Assembly (NCBI RefSeq): GCF_017654505.1 | Contig: NC_054553.1 | Location: 8,010,621 to 8,074,620 of the forward strand | Length of the DNA: 64,000 nucleotides | From: Polyodon spathula | Lineage: Eukaryota; Chordata; Actinopteri; Acipenseriformes; Polyodontidae | Reading direction: 5' to 3' | In this document: piece after piece, positions 13,264 to 54,487 of the stretch | Layout of the letters: the number at the start of each line of letters is the position of its first letter | Position numbering within the stretch: position 1 is the first letter of the stretch | Notes under the pieces: model-generated | Told to the model about the DNA's origin: nothing | Seen by the model: the letters and a program-made list of their open reading frames with translations, nothing else | Database searches by the model: none | Position numbers and translations under genes: made by a program

Positions 13264-13378
13264 CAGTTCCTCCCAACAGCTCAGCAGAACTGAAGCCGTT
13301 CACATTTTTACACCCAGGAACTCGACAGCGGATGTCGGAGAGCTACCGGCCCCTGGAGGACAAAGGCAAGCCCTGCAG
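13264..13378 (+). CDS. exon-like ORF, unrecognised protein
   Basis: A 115-bp segment sits between an acceptor-like tgttctcttctgcag and a consensus donor CAG|GTAAGC. Its frame gives a coherent peptide with PPNSSAELKPFTFLHPG followed by TRQRMSESYRPLEDKGKPC and shows balanced codon use unlike the AT-rich surroundings. The donor's TAA closes the frame, as expected for a real exon boundary. Phases would be 1 in and 2 out. I do not recognise the protein and found no partner exon. It lies just left of a dispersed repeat. It could be an exon of a third + strand gene, a relic exon, or part of a mobile element. Confidence 0.4.
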
Positions 13379-13454
13379 GTAAGCGCTTGAGCTCAGCATG
13401 TGCCAAGCCAGCAGAGGGCGCTATAGAGTGCAGCGCTGACTCAGTCACTGCTCA

Positions 13455-13630
13455 TTGTGACTCCCTCACCTATAGGAGCACCAGAGCCAATGCAAAGCTC
13501 CATGTGGAATCACCAGCAAAGATCGGCAACGTCACACAACTGGGATGCAAAGCTGCGTTCCCTTGAGTGTAGTACTGCTCACCCTGCGGTCATGGCTTTA
13601 CCAGAGAGACCCATGGGTTGTATTTTTGAA
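13455..13630 (+). repeat. dispersed repeat, copy 1 (second copy at 43.95-44.11 kb)
   Basis: The segments gctccatgtggaatcaccag, then a cggcaac block, then gctcaccctgc, correspond in order and spacing to gctccctgtggaatccccag, a tggcaac block and actcaccctgc at 43970-44062. Both are moderately GC-rich islands of about 150 bp in AT-rich DNA, in the same orientation. This indicates an old short interspersed element; the family name is not known to me. Confidence 0.55.
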
Positions 13631-14732
13631 ACCGTGTTCATTTAAAAAAAAAAAAAAAAAATATGGCAATAGAAAGAGACACAAACAAAAGACTGAATAT
13701 TCTTTTTTTTTTCATCATTTTTGATATATATATATGAGATTATTCACAAATAAAGATACATTTTATTTAGGATATGTTACTCTAATGTGATCTGGTATAA
13801 ATACATTCTATAAATATTTAATACTGTTAAGATGATGCTTTACAATTTTTCTGACCCTTTCTCTGCACCATGCCTTCAATGGTGACATTCTAGGCAGTCT
13901 ATCTGGAGAAATGAACACACCTCTTTTTATTGTTTTTTTTTTTAATTACAAATGTTTCAAAATATTTAAGATAGGTGATTTCCACAGCTCCAGTACCGTT
14001 GCTTGTTTCAATTAAAAACCTGTAAAATATACCAGACGTCTGTTATACTGAAAATGTGACTTTGTTACTGTATTTTAGCATCAGAAACGCATGTTATTTT
14101 CATTGCAGTCACAGACACAAGCAAGCTATAACTTCTGAGGTGTGATCTTACAGTTTATATATGCAGGGCTGTACTACACGATTTTCCAAAGGTAATAGGC
14201 CATTGAGAATTAGGAATACAAGAAATACATGCTTTTGCAAAAATTAGTAAATGCATTTACTAAAAAAAAACAACAACAAAAAAAACAATAATAGTAATCG
14301 AATATTAATGTTAAATCAATAAAGGAACATTTATTTCTTAGAAACTGATATCAGTAAGGGATGTTTTTTCTTAGAAATTACTCTTGGGGAGGAAAAAAAA
14401 TAAAGCAGTATTATCCATTTATTTTTTCTGGCTTTACATTACAAATCCAACTTCAACAGAAATAAGAAAATTCTATTAGACATAAAAACATGTTAACTTT
14501 TAAAAGAGTGTTACTAAATGTTGTCTAAAGTTAAAGAGTGGTTTGAAATCTGATATAACACCAAACACCCTTTAAACCCCTTTTTCAATAAAGTGTTGTT
14601 TTGTGAACAGGTCCACGCTAAAATGGGAGAACGTATATCTGGTTTGCAATAAAATACTCCATTAGATGCATACACTTAAATTTGAGCCATTCTCTTTATG
14701 GCACATTATTAGATCAAGAACATACTGCATTC

Positions 14733-14734
<2 letters not shown>

Positions 14735-14820
<86 letters not shown>

Positions 14821-14830
14821 TGTGTGTGTG

Positions 14831-14885
<55 letters not shown>

Positions 14886-14890
14886 ATATA
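14735..14890. repeat. compound (GT)n-(TA)n microsatellite
   Basis: About 98 bp of GT repeats with one GG interruption near 14813 run directly into about 55 bp of TA repeats. The two open frames across it are repeat artefacts. Confidence 0.95.
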
Positions 14891-16646
14891 TCAGGTCAGT
14901 ACTGATTATTTCACTGAAGAGCTTTGGATGGCTTTAACTTAAAAATGTAATTAATTCCTTTGCGGTACAAAGACTATACCAGTTTATTTTTTTTTCTGCA
15001 AGTGCTTGTCTTGGCAATTGGCCTACTCTCTGTACACATACCTTACAGATTAGCTTCTAAGCAGGCCGAAGAAGCACCTGTTATTATTTTTGAGCTGGAA
15101 GGTGTTTTTGGCACATTCACATCTTTTTTTCCCCTCCTCTTTTGCAAAGCCAAGTAGTGGAATCCACAGAGGGATTTACAACCTAGTACCAAGTGATCTA
15201 TCGAAAATCATTTTCATGCACTTTAATACAGATGGAACTGTACACGTCCCATGTGAAAATGGATTCAACGGGTTCTGGAAAATCTTTTTCTTATCTCTCC
15301 CTAACGTAAAGGACCATTCCTGCATCAAACTTGTAACCCTGCCAGATGTTTATCTCTAATATGGAAATCCACTACCTCTTACTGCCCTGTCAATGCATCA
15401 ACATTGTCATCGGTCTGTATTTGCATTACAGTTTTGGGTACTGTTCAGGTAAAATGACCAGATTAGTTAAAATTCTATCCTATAATATACCTTTAGCTGG
15501 AAGGTAAACATCTACAAAAAAAAACAAAAAAAACATGCAATTTGTTTTTTGTTTTTTTTAACAGATAGTTGTTAAATATTAAGCTTTCAGGTGAGCATCA
15601 TCTAAGGAGATTCACAATTCAATTCTAGCCAGACAATCGTAAGCAGGTGCCTGCTTTGCTCAGATCTTCAAAAGGCTCTGGTGCTCACTCTCCAAGACAG
15701 CATACTTACAGGAAATTGAAGTATGCTATATACTGGTAAAAGAAAGAAAATAACACCCTCTCCCTAAAAAGCTCTGTGCCAGTCATTTCTGTCCGATGGC
15801 TCTTTTAATGCTCACATGATATGAATTCTGCAGAACTGAAGGTTCTCGTAGACCTATGAAAGAAAACAACACCAACTACACATTATCAGGCTTGTGAGGG
15901 TGTTGTGACCAGGGAGCCTATACGAAAATCTGAAGTAATAACCCTCCAGCTCTGACACTGTTCACACATATGTCTCGAGAACATTTCGTTCCTGACTCTG
16001 TCATTTGGCCATTTCTGAACACAAGAAAAATGCATTCGATTTAAAAGTGTTGGAAGGTACGGTGGGATTTCCTTAATGCACAGACAGTGTCAATGCTTAA
16101 CCTTTGAGAAAATCAATTTTCACCTTTCCAGCACGATAACTACATTTCTCAGTTTTCATAAAGCGATGTGCTAACGGCAATTTCCTGTCTATGGTTCAGT
16201 TTGATTGGTACTATATATGGGAGGTAGACTTCAGACAGAAGATCTATGTGAGAATCCCTTCCTCACTGTGCCCCATTCCTTCATCCTTCCCTTCTAGTTA
16301 TTTTTAAGCTTTCATTTAATAAGATACCAGCAGAAGTTTTAGCCTGTTTCCCTGTGGCTACAGCAAAAATAATTGAACAGAAATGTTTCACAAAGTCATT
16401 GCATTGGCACTCAACCCATCATGACTGACATCACACTCCAAACTGATATTAACACATTTGATGGATTTGAAGTTCATTAAAACTACGAAGTTTTAAACAG
16501 AATGGCTTATGGCGGGGGGGCACAGGGCGCACAACAATAAAGAACGCACTCAAGAAACAGGGAAGGCGTCTTTTATGAAACTTTTTAAAACTTTTTGTTC
16601 AAGATTTTGCAGTGCATATAATATGTATATATATGGCACGCATCAT

Positions 16647-16649
<3 letters not shown>

Positions 16650-16739
<90 letters not shown>

Positions 16740-16758
16740 GCACACACACACACACACA
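16650..16758. repeat. compound (TA)n-(CA)n microsatellite
   Basis: About 75 bp of TA followed by about 34 bp of CA with one CG interruption. It is the mirror of the 14.7 kb tract (TA then CA instead of GT then TA). Confidence 0.95.
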
Positions 16759-17776
16759 TGCTGTTTTTAGTCTGGTCATTTTTTCAGCGCTTTCTTTTTA
16801 CAAAGTTTGATGAAATTGCATCAGTTAGTTTGTAATTCATCAGCTAGATTTCCTTACATTTAAAATGCAGACTTTTTTGTAAAAGAGAAATTAGATGTAA
16901 ATAATTTTTAAAGAACACAAGTGCTATTCCGCAAAGACAAACAACCACTGACATAGCTGATATACTACATGTGGTGAATAAAATGAACATCACTGTTAAT
17001 AGGCCTTTTTACACACAAATGTTCTACAAATGCAAGGACTGATACACACACAGACACACACACACAGGTTTGTGTGTGTATGTACGCATGTATATAGAGC
17101 TAGATAGAGCGATAGATACTTTGTAGCAAAAGATGCACTTTCTTTTTAACAAAACAATTACAGTAAAGTTGTACATTTGTCTCTGCATTATCTTATTTAT
17201 TTGTAGAGTCTATTTCATTTTTAAGTCAGAAAAAACTTTAGTTTGTTTTAAAAAGATGCTGTCTGCAACGGATAAAACAGTTGCTCAACCTTTTTTTCAC
17301 ATTTTTTCATCCAGCGTCGCACCTTCTTTCCACAAAAAGCCTGCAGGTTGGAATAAAAAAAATCCCATATGAAACATATCTGTAAGGCATTGTAAAAAAC
17401 AAAACAAAACAAAAAAAAAATATCTGAAATGTCTCAGTAGAGGCCATAGTTTTTTTTTTTTTTTTTTATTCATTTCCCAAGAAAGACAGAAATGTGAAAT
17501 TAAAAGGACTTTTTACTTAAACAAACTGTTAATGTCTTATTTTCTTGTCTGCTGAAAAGGCCTGATTAGAAAATGTTTTTGTCCACAGTCTCCCAGTTGC
17601 CTCGGGAGAAGATATATACTATCTTCATCATACTGCAGCAGAAACAGCTCCAGAATTTGAATAAATCGTGTGTTCTATTGAGTCTTTTTATTTTGTAAAA
17701 TTTTTTGAACATTAAGAAAAAAAAAAAAAATCTCTTGTCACCACCCTAAAAGGGTTTGATTTTCTTTATTTTAAAG

Positions 17777-45789
<28,013 letters not shown>

Positions 45790-46265
45790 TTAGCCAAATA
45801 CTCTTTTTCTTGGGAAATTATTTTGTAGATTTAGCAACAAATGGAGATTTGAGTTTCTAGATTGACAATGTCTTATAACTGAGTTTTTACGCAATTGGCT
45901 TTTTGCTACAAACACAAGGGGAGAGGGGGTAGCCAGCAAATCTTGAGAGTGGCAGATCTAAATAATGATGCATTTGGATCATTAAAATAAAGCCCTTTGG
46001 GTAAGGCTCATGATAAAGCATCTTTTATATGTATTTTTGTCTTTGAAAGTGTATAGAATACAAGTCCTAATCGTATTAGCCTATTTAAATTATGTCTAAT
46101 GAGAAAACATACGTAACAGGTGTACAATTTTCGTTATAACACTGCCTTATAATCTTATATATTAATTGTGTTTGTTGCACTTCTATAGATGATTCATTGT
46201 ATTAATGTAAAACCTCCCATACATTTTTGGCTGTACTTGTGATTTTAATTTCCTTAGAAAAAAAT

Positions 46266-46591
46266 AGTGATATTCCAGACAAGCAGACACCACCACACAG
46301 TATAAATCATTCTCCCCATTAAGCACACAAATCTGCCCAAAGAGAGAAACAGAGGAGGTGCTTGATCAGGCACAAACCGGGGAGTCAAGATCTGATAATA
46401 CTGTTAAAAATTGTACTGATGTCATCAATGGCACACTGCAGAGCCCTGGAGGGGAAACTAGTCAGTCATCTGGACAGCAGATCATCTCAGAGTTTGAAGC
46501 AGACGGCTCACCAGCTGAAAACACTTGCCATGTTTGTGATCTGCCTCTAAGCTCTGCTCATCTATGTGAAATGTGTGACAAGCCTTTCTGA
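46266..46591 (+). other. open frame ending in a Cys/His cluster, unassigned
   Basis: An open stretch of about 105 codons without an ATG near its left end. It ends with CHVCDLPLSSAHLCEMCD (CxxC...HxCxxC), a zinc-binding-like pattern, then KPF and TGA (46589-46591). The upstream part is hydrophilic and Ser/Thr/Glu-rich (QAQTGESRSDNTVK, GGETSQSSGQQI). It lies in the nlgn3 intron, antisense to it. The pattern resembles Cys/His clusters seen in proteins derived from integrases or transposases, but the match is too short to name a family. Exon, relic and chance all remain possible. Confidence 0.3.
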
Positions 46592-47536
46592 GAGAGGAAA
46601 AAAGAACCCACCAACAACAACAACTACAATGGAATGGAAGGACATAGCCCATTGCAGATGCACTTTGGCAGATGCTAAGCTTAGATGTTCAGAAAGATGA
46701 CTAAACCAGCAAAGGTATGTGATTCAGCCCTGCATATTACCAGAGATGACCAAGGCCTGAGACTGGCAAGAACACAATAGCCCCTCACCCGTTTAGCACA
46801 CATGAAAAAATCCATACTGCTGTGTGTTTCTTAGCACAGATCCCATGCCTATAATGTCTATTAACGTAAGCTGAAAAAGTAATTTGCAGTGGTTTGGCAC
46901 CAGTCTTGATTTTTAAAACTACACTAGTTCAGGCGAATTACCATATTTAATTGATCAGGTGCCAAGAATTGGAGCAATCAAGCCCATGTTATATCCGCAC
47001 AGATCTGCTTAAATAAATTCCCCCACATCAGCTGCCGGCACAATTCCCAACAAGTAACTAATTACAGACCTGCAGCCTCCAGTGACACTCATTAATGTAT
47101 TAACACTCTGGTGCTAAATGCAGACTGCTCTCATTCCTGGCACCTGGGCGCGTAAATAACATACCTAAACTGGGGTAGCACGACTATATAACTCAAGCTT
47201 ATGTACCCATCGGCAACCACACACAACCTTCTTAGGATACAGGTTTTAGATGTGTGTCAGTCTGGCATATTTTAAATTTTGGCATTAAATGTCATATTAG
47301 TTGCCCCCAGCAAAGGTGTCACACTTTCACGTCATTTTAACAGAAGAATATCAATGACACATTACAAAGATGACTTCGATCTCAGCAATTACACCAGAAA
47401 AGCAAGATGGCACTTTAAGGTATGTGAGATTTAGTTGAGCTTGCAATATATTCAATTATAAATCACCTAACATAAAGCAACCAATCCCATTATGACATTG
47501 CAATGAAATTGTAGGTGAAATAGCAAACACATATTT

Positions 47537-47610
47537 AATATATATATATATATATACAATTAATTGCAATGCTGAACCAGAAAAAAAAAAAAAAAAATAT
47601 ATATATATAT
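47537..47610. repeat. low-complexity: two (TA)n runs around a poly-A run
   Basis: TA runs at about 47538-47557 and 47597-47610 flank an A run at 47580-47597. Confidence 0.85.
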
Positions 47611-49100
47611 CTAGCACCATTATACCATGAAAAGCACATACATTTGTATAAAAATGTAATTTGCAAACACTACATTTACAATAACACGCATACAGTTTAT
47701 TCTGCAATTTAAGCTGCAGTACTGGAAAACAATATTCACAGTACAGTTCTGTACTGCACTGTATTTAAATCGTATTTCAAGCACTGAAAAACTATTTAAA
47801 ACAGTAACACCAGACTTTCAGCTTGCAACACTGAAACCTATAATTAAAAAAAACACAACATAAAAGACTATTATACAGCTAGCACTTGTTTTTATTTTAT
47901 CACATGCAACGTCAGCAACAATACAGCACTGCAACTTTTAACTTTGTTCAGTTAGTTAGCAGATAAAACAAATCTTTCAAATGGCTTTTCAACAGGTAAA
48001 ACCGATATAATAAAGCAACAAACACATACACCAATAGGCTACACCTCAGCACATTCCTGCTGCTTTTAACCCAGGCACATGTGTTTGGATACATACTGGA
48101 GATTAATAACAAGAAATATAGTCCTGACGTAACAAAAAAAAAAAAAAAAAAAATAGTCGGAAAAAGCATGTGATGGTTATATGTTGCATTTTATAATAGA
48201 GTTAATCTGTTACAGTGCTCACCGAAGGGTAAATGAGAGGTGTTGACTGTAGAACAGGTTTCATGAATATCAAGCTGCATTTAATTATTTTGCGTTAACA
48301 TCTTGGATTTTATCATTTAATAAATTCAAACAATTGCTTAAAACACTCTTTAAATAGCTCCTGAGTTAATATTTGTGAATTGCACCCACTATGTTCTTCA
48401 TTTTATAATACACCTGTAATTCAATTGTTGTCATTAATATCCTAAATGAATTCCTTGCAGGACTTTTTTTTCTAAACTTTGGCATGCTGATGGAATCAAA
48501 CACCAAATGTATTAAGTTTTATAATCATTAAATTGGATTTAACTAAGTTTGTGACCTTTGCAATATGAAAGTCAGACAGCTTTATTTTTCAGTAGCTTAA
48601 TAAAATGGGACCCAATGTTCCTTAAAGCCTTACTGTAACCAAATATGAAACCATCCTTCATTTGCTTTCATTAACAAAAACTCAAACAATTGGTCAGGAA
48701 CTTTTCTTTTAATTAATTTGCATAATGTATAAGAGCTAATGATGTGTGGGAGTAATTTGTCATTAAATATTTTAACAGAAGAACAAAATAATGAATACCT
48801 AATCTATAAATCATTTTAGAGAAGAAAACGGAAATTCATAAATGTACTGTAAACTCATTAATAAGGACCCCTTGACCTACAATATATAATAAACTTGAAA
48901 ATCTGAAAACACCATATTTCAAAATGTACTGTACATAGTGAAGTTTCCTGTTTTCTTCTGTGTGTAAAAAATGATAAGATTTGTAAATAATCAGTGTACC
49001 ATCAAATGCTTTGCCGTCCTATGTGTTTATCAGTAAATATTAATAATATAGCACAATAACCAAAACTCAAGCTACTACTCTAGTCACTGAATCTAAATTA

Positions 49101-49101
49101 A

Positions 49102-49141
<40 letters not shown>

Positions 49142-49147
49142 TATTAT
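49101..49147. repeat. (ATT)n microsatellite
   Basis: About 13 ATT units in a row. Confidence 0.92.
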
Positions 49148-51368
49148 AAAAATACATAAATAATATATTCAGAATTTACCCCCAAATCATTAATATTACA
49201 TATCACTGAAGACTGTTTGGGGTCCTATGCATCTCCCTTCTACAATTTCACCCCAGACTCTACCACAAAATTAATTTCCACATTAATACCCACCTTCTAA
49301 TTTGTACTTCACATTTCTTCTGGACATGTACAAGTTCAACAGCAATTCAGTAAATTTGCATCAGTTACAGGGACGTTAGATTTAAACTCAGCTTTTGCAT
49401 TTCCAGTGTTCAAACAAGCTTACAGACAACTTTTTGCCTGAGTACTTCTTGAAAACCGATCGCTGGCAATAATATTAAGGTCTTCATCTCTTTTAGGTTT
49501 GGCAAAATGATCAATAACTATTTTCTGTTCTCGGTTCACATTCCCTTGTTTTTTCCATTTTAGTCATTTTCACTTTCTACATCTAATAGTCCTTGTCACT
49601 ATCTTCACTTACGACAGACACTGGTCTGTGCAAGTGGGATTTCAAACTCAAACCCAGAGGAACTCACAACAACATTCCCACAATATGAGAGACTAAGTGT
49701 AACAAGAGTAAAAACCAAATCCAATTACCTATTTTACAATCAACTGAATCTCGTTATCGAACAAGTATCAATTAAGGAAATGTTTTAAGTGGCATAAACA
49801 ACTGAAAGTGTTGAATCCATAAAAAAAAAAAAAAAATCCAGTTGTTCGTGCCTAATGGCACTCAAAACTGAATTATTTTTACTGATTTAACACTTGTCGT
49901 TGTTTATCCCTTACTTAAACAACTGAATACACACAGTACATCAATATGTATTCTTTAAAACAGATGTAATTCTAGCCAGCATTATGCAAAGTAACCTCTA
50001 CAAAGAATACATGAGCAAACATTTCATGGTAAAAACTAAAAACATGCATTGTTTCAATATTATTACTTTCAGAATTATTTTAACTCGACAACAGGCAAAC
50101 AAACATTCAGTTTAGTAGTCTTTGTCAGTGTTGAGCCCCAAGGGTTAATATGTAAACTTGACTTCTCTAATGATATTTAATATTGATCACGATTAAGTAA
50201 TAATACTTCGTAAATCTAATATAAAATAGTCTACTAAATGTCACCCACTACGAGCATCATCTTTTAGCAGTCTGGCCAGTAATTAACTGCATATAAACTC
50301 ATTCAATTTCCTCCATTACAGCCTAATGAAAAAAAAGATGGCCAGGGTACCGTAATGGCAAAGCTGAAAGGTTGGAAAGGACAGGAAAGGTAATGACGCA
50401 ATAGCAGAACCATCCTGGCCTCTTTCCAGTGCTCTGCTCAGGCCTCCTCACTGGTGCCAGATAACAACGCGGCCTGTGTGTTCCTCCTCTCTGACAGAGG
50501 CCCACTCTCTCTATTGAAAACACTCCACACAATCGCAGCGTTGACACACTCACAAAACACGCAACAAAGGGCTCAGTCTACCACTCCGAGCAGAACAGAT
50601 TCAATAAGGCAGCCTCGGGTTGATCTGGGAGAAGGGGAGAGACAGCACCTCCTACACATAATGGCCCAGTGTGTTAATTCCATGATGGGCTGAGAACACC
50701 CCTGCAGTCTCTCTCTCTCTCCCCAGAGAGGAGGCATTCCCACCGGACTGAATCAGTTTTAGGTCATGTTTTCTGCATTCCAATACCAAGCTTGTAAGCA
50801 CTGAAAGAAACCAATTGCTAGTTTGTAAGGCAGAGGGGTCTCCTGCATACTACACACTGCTCAGTAATGCAACACAAAGCATGGGAGCTTTGAACAAGAG
50901 GGGCATTTTATTAGACTACAGATACTGAATTGCATCCATTTCTAACCAAGTACTTACTAGGGCCTATTATCAAATCTTTTTTTATCATCTTTTTTGCAAG
51001 GAGAACATTCCATCAACTGGAACTTGCTTAAAAACGAGCACATACACGTGAGTCATTGGTTCTAGTTCTGTTTTTTTCAGACTGGAGTAATGCTTTATAA
51101 ATAGGACAACACTTATTTCTGTCTATGACCCTAGGTTCAAACTATTATCCATATTTTCTATGCTCTGTGCAGAAATACAGCTACTTTGCCACACTCTAGG
51201 GTTTACTGGCTGGAGAGAGCAGTTTAGATTCTCAGACTTTCATGGCCTTTATCCTAACAACCCTTATAAGCAGTCAGCTGCTTCCTCTATTGACTAACTT
51301 TGCAGACATGCTTTAACACCAAAGACACTGCTGTGAACCTGGGAAGTACAGCAGTATTTTTACAGTTT

Positions 51369-51440
51369 TACCATGTTTTACCCCTGGTTATACTGTACTA
51401 TTCTTGTACCATGTTTTCCCCTGGTTATACTGTACTGTAA
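51369..51440. repeat. two-copy tandem repeat, 38-bp unit
   Basis: The unit beginning accatgttttacccctggtt at 51370 recurs at 51408 as accatgttttcccctggtta, each followed by tactgtact. Related accatg/ctttaccatg words continue to about 51550, suggesting a decayed longer tandem array. Confidence 0.7.
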
Positions 51441-52274
51441 TAGTTTACTCTGATTTCTGATGTTTATTAACATGCTTTAACATACTTTGCAGATCTTTAC
51501 CATGCTTTCACTAGGATTTATTACACTTTGCTGTTCTTTTACTATGGTAAAATTTATAAGGGAATGCATCATGCCAACCACGGTTTAAGCACTTTGTAAG
51601 ACTCATATGCAGCTGTACATGCATGAATTAACAGACTGGATTCATATTGACAGCGTCTGTTGTTTGCTGTCCGAACTGCCATTTGTAGAATAGGAGTGGG
51701 AGGTATTAAGCTCATTCGTTGGCTCTACGAATGCTGCAGTATTCCACATATATTACATTTGCCAATTGTTCAGCAAGGCCTAGCCCTTTAGATCACCTCT
51801 CACTCACCTAATAAACCCCCCTCTGCCAGCAGTGTAGTGTTTATTTATTGGATTTGTAGCTGAATGACAGGGAATCTATATGTTTATATTAGTTGCGGTT
51901 CATTTTATTGTCTCAAATTCTAGAGAGAACCTGTATCTTTTTGCTTTAATTTTCTGTATGTTCTGTGCATGATATCATTCATTCTGTAACCCTTGCCATC
52001 TGAGACAGGGTCAAAACAACCCACACAATCTAATGTACCTCAGTAGTCAAGGACTGATGGGTTTGACTGGTATTTAATTAGGTTCCTGCTCCTAAACATT
52101 TACCCGAAATAATGATTAAGTCTCAACCTAAATACATCATTTCAAAAGGCAATGGGCAGGGGTGCTTGGTCACAGGAAAGCTATTTTTCTTTTTTATGTT
52201 TATGAGTAACAAAAAAAAACAAACAAACAAAACAAAACTACACATAGGAAGGCATAAGTAAGGGAACAGCGTGA

Positions 52275-53620
52275 AGAAACCTTGCTACCTGAGATACCTG
52301 ACTGACAGTCCGTGTGCCAGCTCCATAGTGTGGCCTCATTCATTCAACAATGATGATCAAGGGCTTTAGAAGAATGGGGCAGGACGAAACTGTGAAGAGA
52401 TATTTGCATCTACTGTAAGTGTGGCAACCAGTATAATAACATTATTTTTGATCCCGTGATGTCAATTAAACTCTTGGAAAAGTGTTGACTGTGAAACAAG
52501 ATCACTTTAGTTTTTCCCGTAACTTGATTGATTCTATAATTCAGTTTCACTGATAATGTTAAAAAAAAAAAAAAAAAAGATAGCTTTTTTTTAAATTCAA
52601 ACAGACAGTGAAGTTAAACTGATTTAATTAAATACTAATTAAGAGAAAACTATTTGCAAAACAGGTTGTTATCAGAAATGAGTCATTAAGATTTTAAAAT
52701 CAGGGAAAAGCAATTTAACTGAACTGGCTTTTTGTGTTCGGTTTCGAATTAAAAATAAGGATCTGCCTTTTTTTTTTTCTTTACATTATCAATGAAACAG
52801 AATAACAGTCTCAATCAAGTTAAAGGAGAAAAAACTAAAGTGAACTTGTTTCACAATCAACACTTTTCCAAGAGTTTAATTGAATGAAAAAAAGGACATC
52901 ATGTGATCAAAAATAAAAGCCAAAAATGAAGAGACCTACCTACTTTTATGAACACAATTTCACTGTATTTGTATGGTACATAGAAGTGATAACAAGTTGG
53001 TCGATTAAACACCCATGCGATCAAAACACCATCAGGAAGAAAAGATTTAAAAGTGTGCTGTTATTTAGATCCATCCCTGTTAAGATCATTATAATGTACC
53101 CTAATGTGATCTAAAACCACTTATTATAAATGGCAAAATGTGCACACTGGGGTACATAGAGTTTTATGTATTTTGTTATTCTGGTTGGCACACTTACAGT
53201 AGATGCAAATATCTCTTCACAGTTTCATCCTCTTCTGCTAAAGCTCTCGATCATCATTGTTGATTGAATGAGGCCACACTGCAGCTGGCACACGGACTGT
53301 CAGTCAAGTGTCTGGTAGAAAGGTTTCTTATCAATGAAACGGAATCATCGTCTCATTCAAGTTACGAGAGAAAAAAAAAAACTAAAGTGATCTCGTTTCC
53401 CAATCAATGCTGTTCCAAGAGTTTAATTCAGAAATTAAGTCGGCTCGATATAACATTAAAGAGACATCACGTAACCAAAAATAAAATACTGAAAACAAAC
53501 AGCCCTAAATATAGGCCAGTGGTAATAAAGCTTGCCATGGTTTAGATCCTCAAAATAGACTCATTGTATTGCAGTAATGAAGGCAAAGTTTAAACCTGCA
53601 CACTAGTAGATGCACTCTGA
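52275..53620. mobile_element. nested palindromic and tandem repeat (order A-B, B'-C-A', B''-C'')
   Basis: Segments A (52275-52439) and B (52440-52558) recur inverted as B' (52784-52916) and A' (53174-53330), and B recurs a third time as B'' (53331-53478). C (52917-53173) has a shortened relative after B''. So one unit of about 547 bp (B'-C-A') is followed by a partial tandem unit, and an inverted copy lacking C lies to the left. A word of C (tatttagatccatccctgtt) also recurs near 30244 as tatttagatccgccgctgtt. No coding frame. It fits repeated insertion or rearrangement of one non-autonomous transposon family. Confidence 0.75.
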
Positions 53621-54385
53621 AATATACATTTTAGGCACATTTTATGCATTGGCGCCTAGGTCCTAAATCTAGGTTGACAATTCTGAAGTAGGAGTGTGTC
53701 TGGTCATTCCTTAGTTGACACAGAGGCTCAGAATGGTGCCCGTTGTAAACAAAGCTAAACTAGTCCTTTTTTATTTTTTAAATCCAGGTTGTTTTGTGAA
53801 AGTACATTAGAACATCTATGTGAGATCCTAGCATCCTGAAGGGCGGTCCTCTACACATCAGAGTACTCATCTGGTATTGAAATTAGCACACTGTTTGCAG
53901 CTGATGTAAACTGATGAGGTTTGAAGAAAGAGAAATATACTGTATATTCCTGGTGGCTAATTTGTCTCTTAGTACACACATCACAGATACACAAAAAAAA
54001 ATTAAAAAGTGTCGTTGGCTTTAATACTTAGGGAGTGACCATGGGCTCACTCTGAGTGCTGTTATTAATCAGTGCAATAGGTGCAAGTCCTTGCAGCGAA
54101 GGCAAGATGGATGGAGTGTGTGCGCAGTGATGTCACCCTGACGAATTGCCCAGGGTTGTTGGCTTCGACTGGAACATCGCTTCTCATTTCAATTAGCTTC
54201 AAGCTGCTTCATCCCTTTTCCTGACATCAAGCATCTTAAAGCAAATTCATTTCCTTTAATAGGAATATTGTATTGCTACCGCCGTATGTTAACCTGGAAT
54301 TAACTACCATTATTATTCTAATGTCTCAACCTCCCTAACCATTATTACTAAAACAATTATTTATTTTAGTAAATCTTTCACTGCA

Positions 54386-54386
54386 T

Positions 54387-54427
<41 letters not shown>

Positions 54428-54487
54428 TATATATATATATATATTAAGATATATAATATATATATATATATATATAAGATATATTAA
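54386..54487. repeat. compound (CA)n-(TA)n microsatellite with internal duplication
   Basis: About 28 bp of CA followed by imperfect TA repeats in which aagatata recurs. Confidence 0.92.

Larger units (their letters stand above)
13631..17776. other. region downstream of the NLGN3 stop; 3' UTR and intergenic
   Basis: No coding exon is seen. On the - strand this is downstream of NLGN3, so its right part should be NLGN3 3' UTR. Minus-strand AATAAA signals (TTTATT on the + strand) occur at 17765-17770, 17687-17692 and 17465-17470; I cannot tell which, if any, is used. Two large microsatellites lie at 14735-14890 and 16650-16758. Confidence 0.45.

Noticed and set aside
14666..14942. Open frames of repeated Cys-Val and Tyr-Ile
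   Set aside because: Pure translation of the GT/TA microsatellite.
16509..16835. 108-codon open frame on the + strand
   Set aside because: More than a third is the TA/CA tract; the flanks resemble no protein.
50340..50760. GC-richer block that might be an NLGN3 alternative promoter or exon
   Set aside because: No neuroligin-like peptide in any frame and no promoter element beyond composition; probably a repeat fragment.
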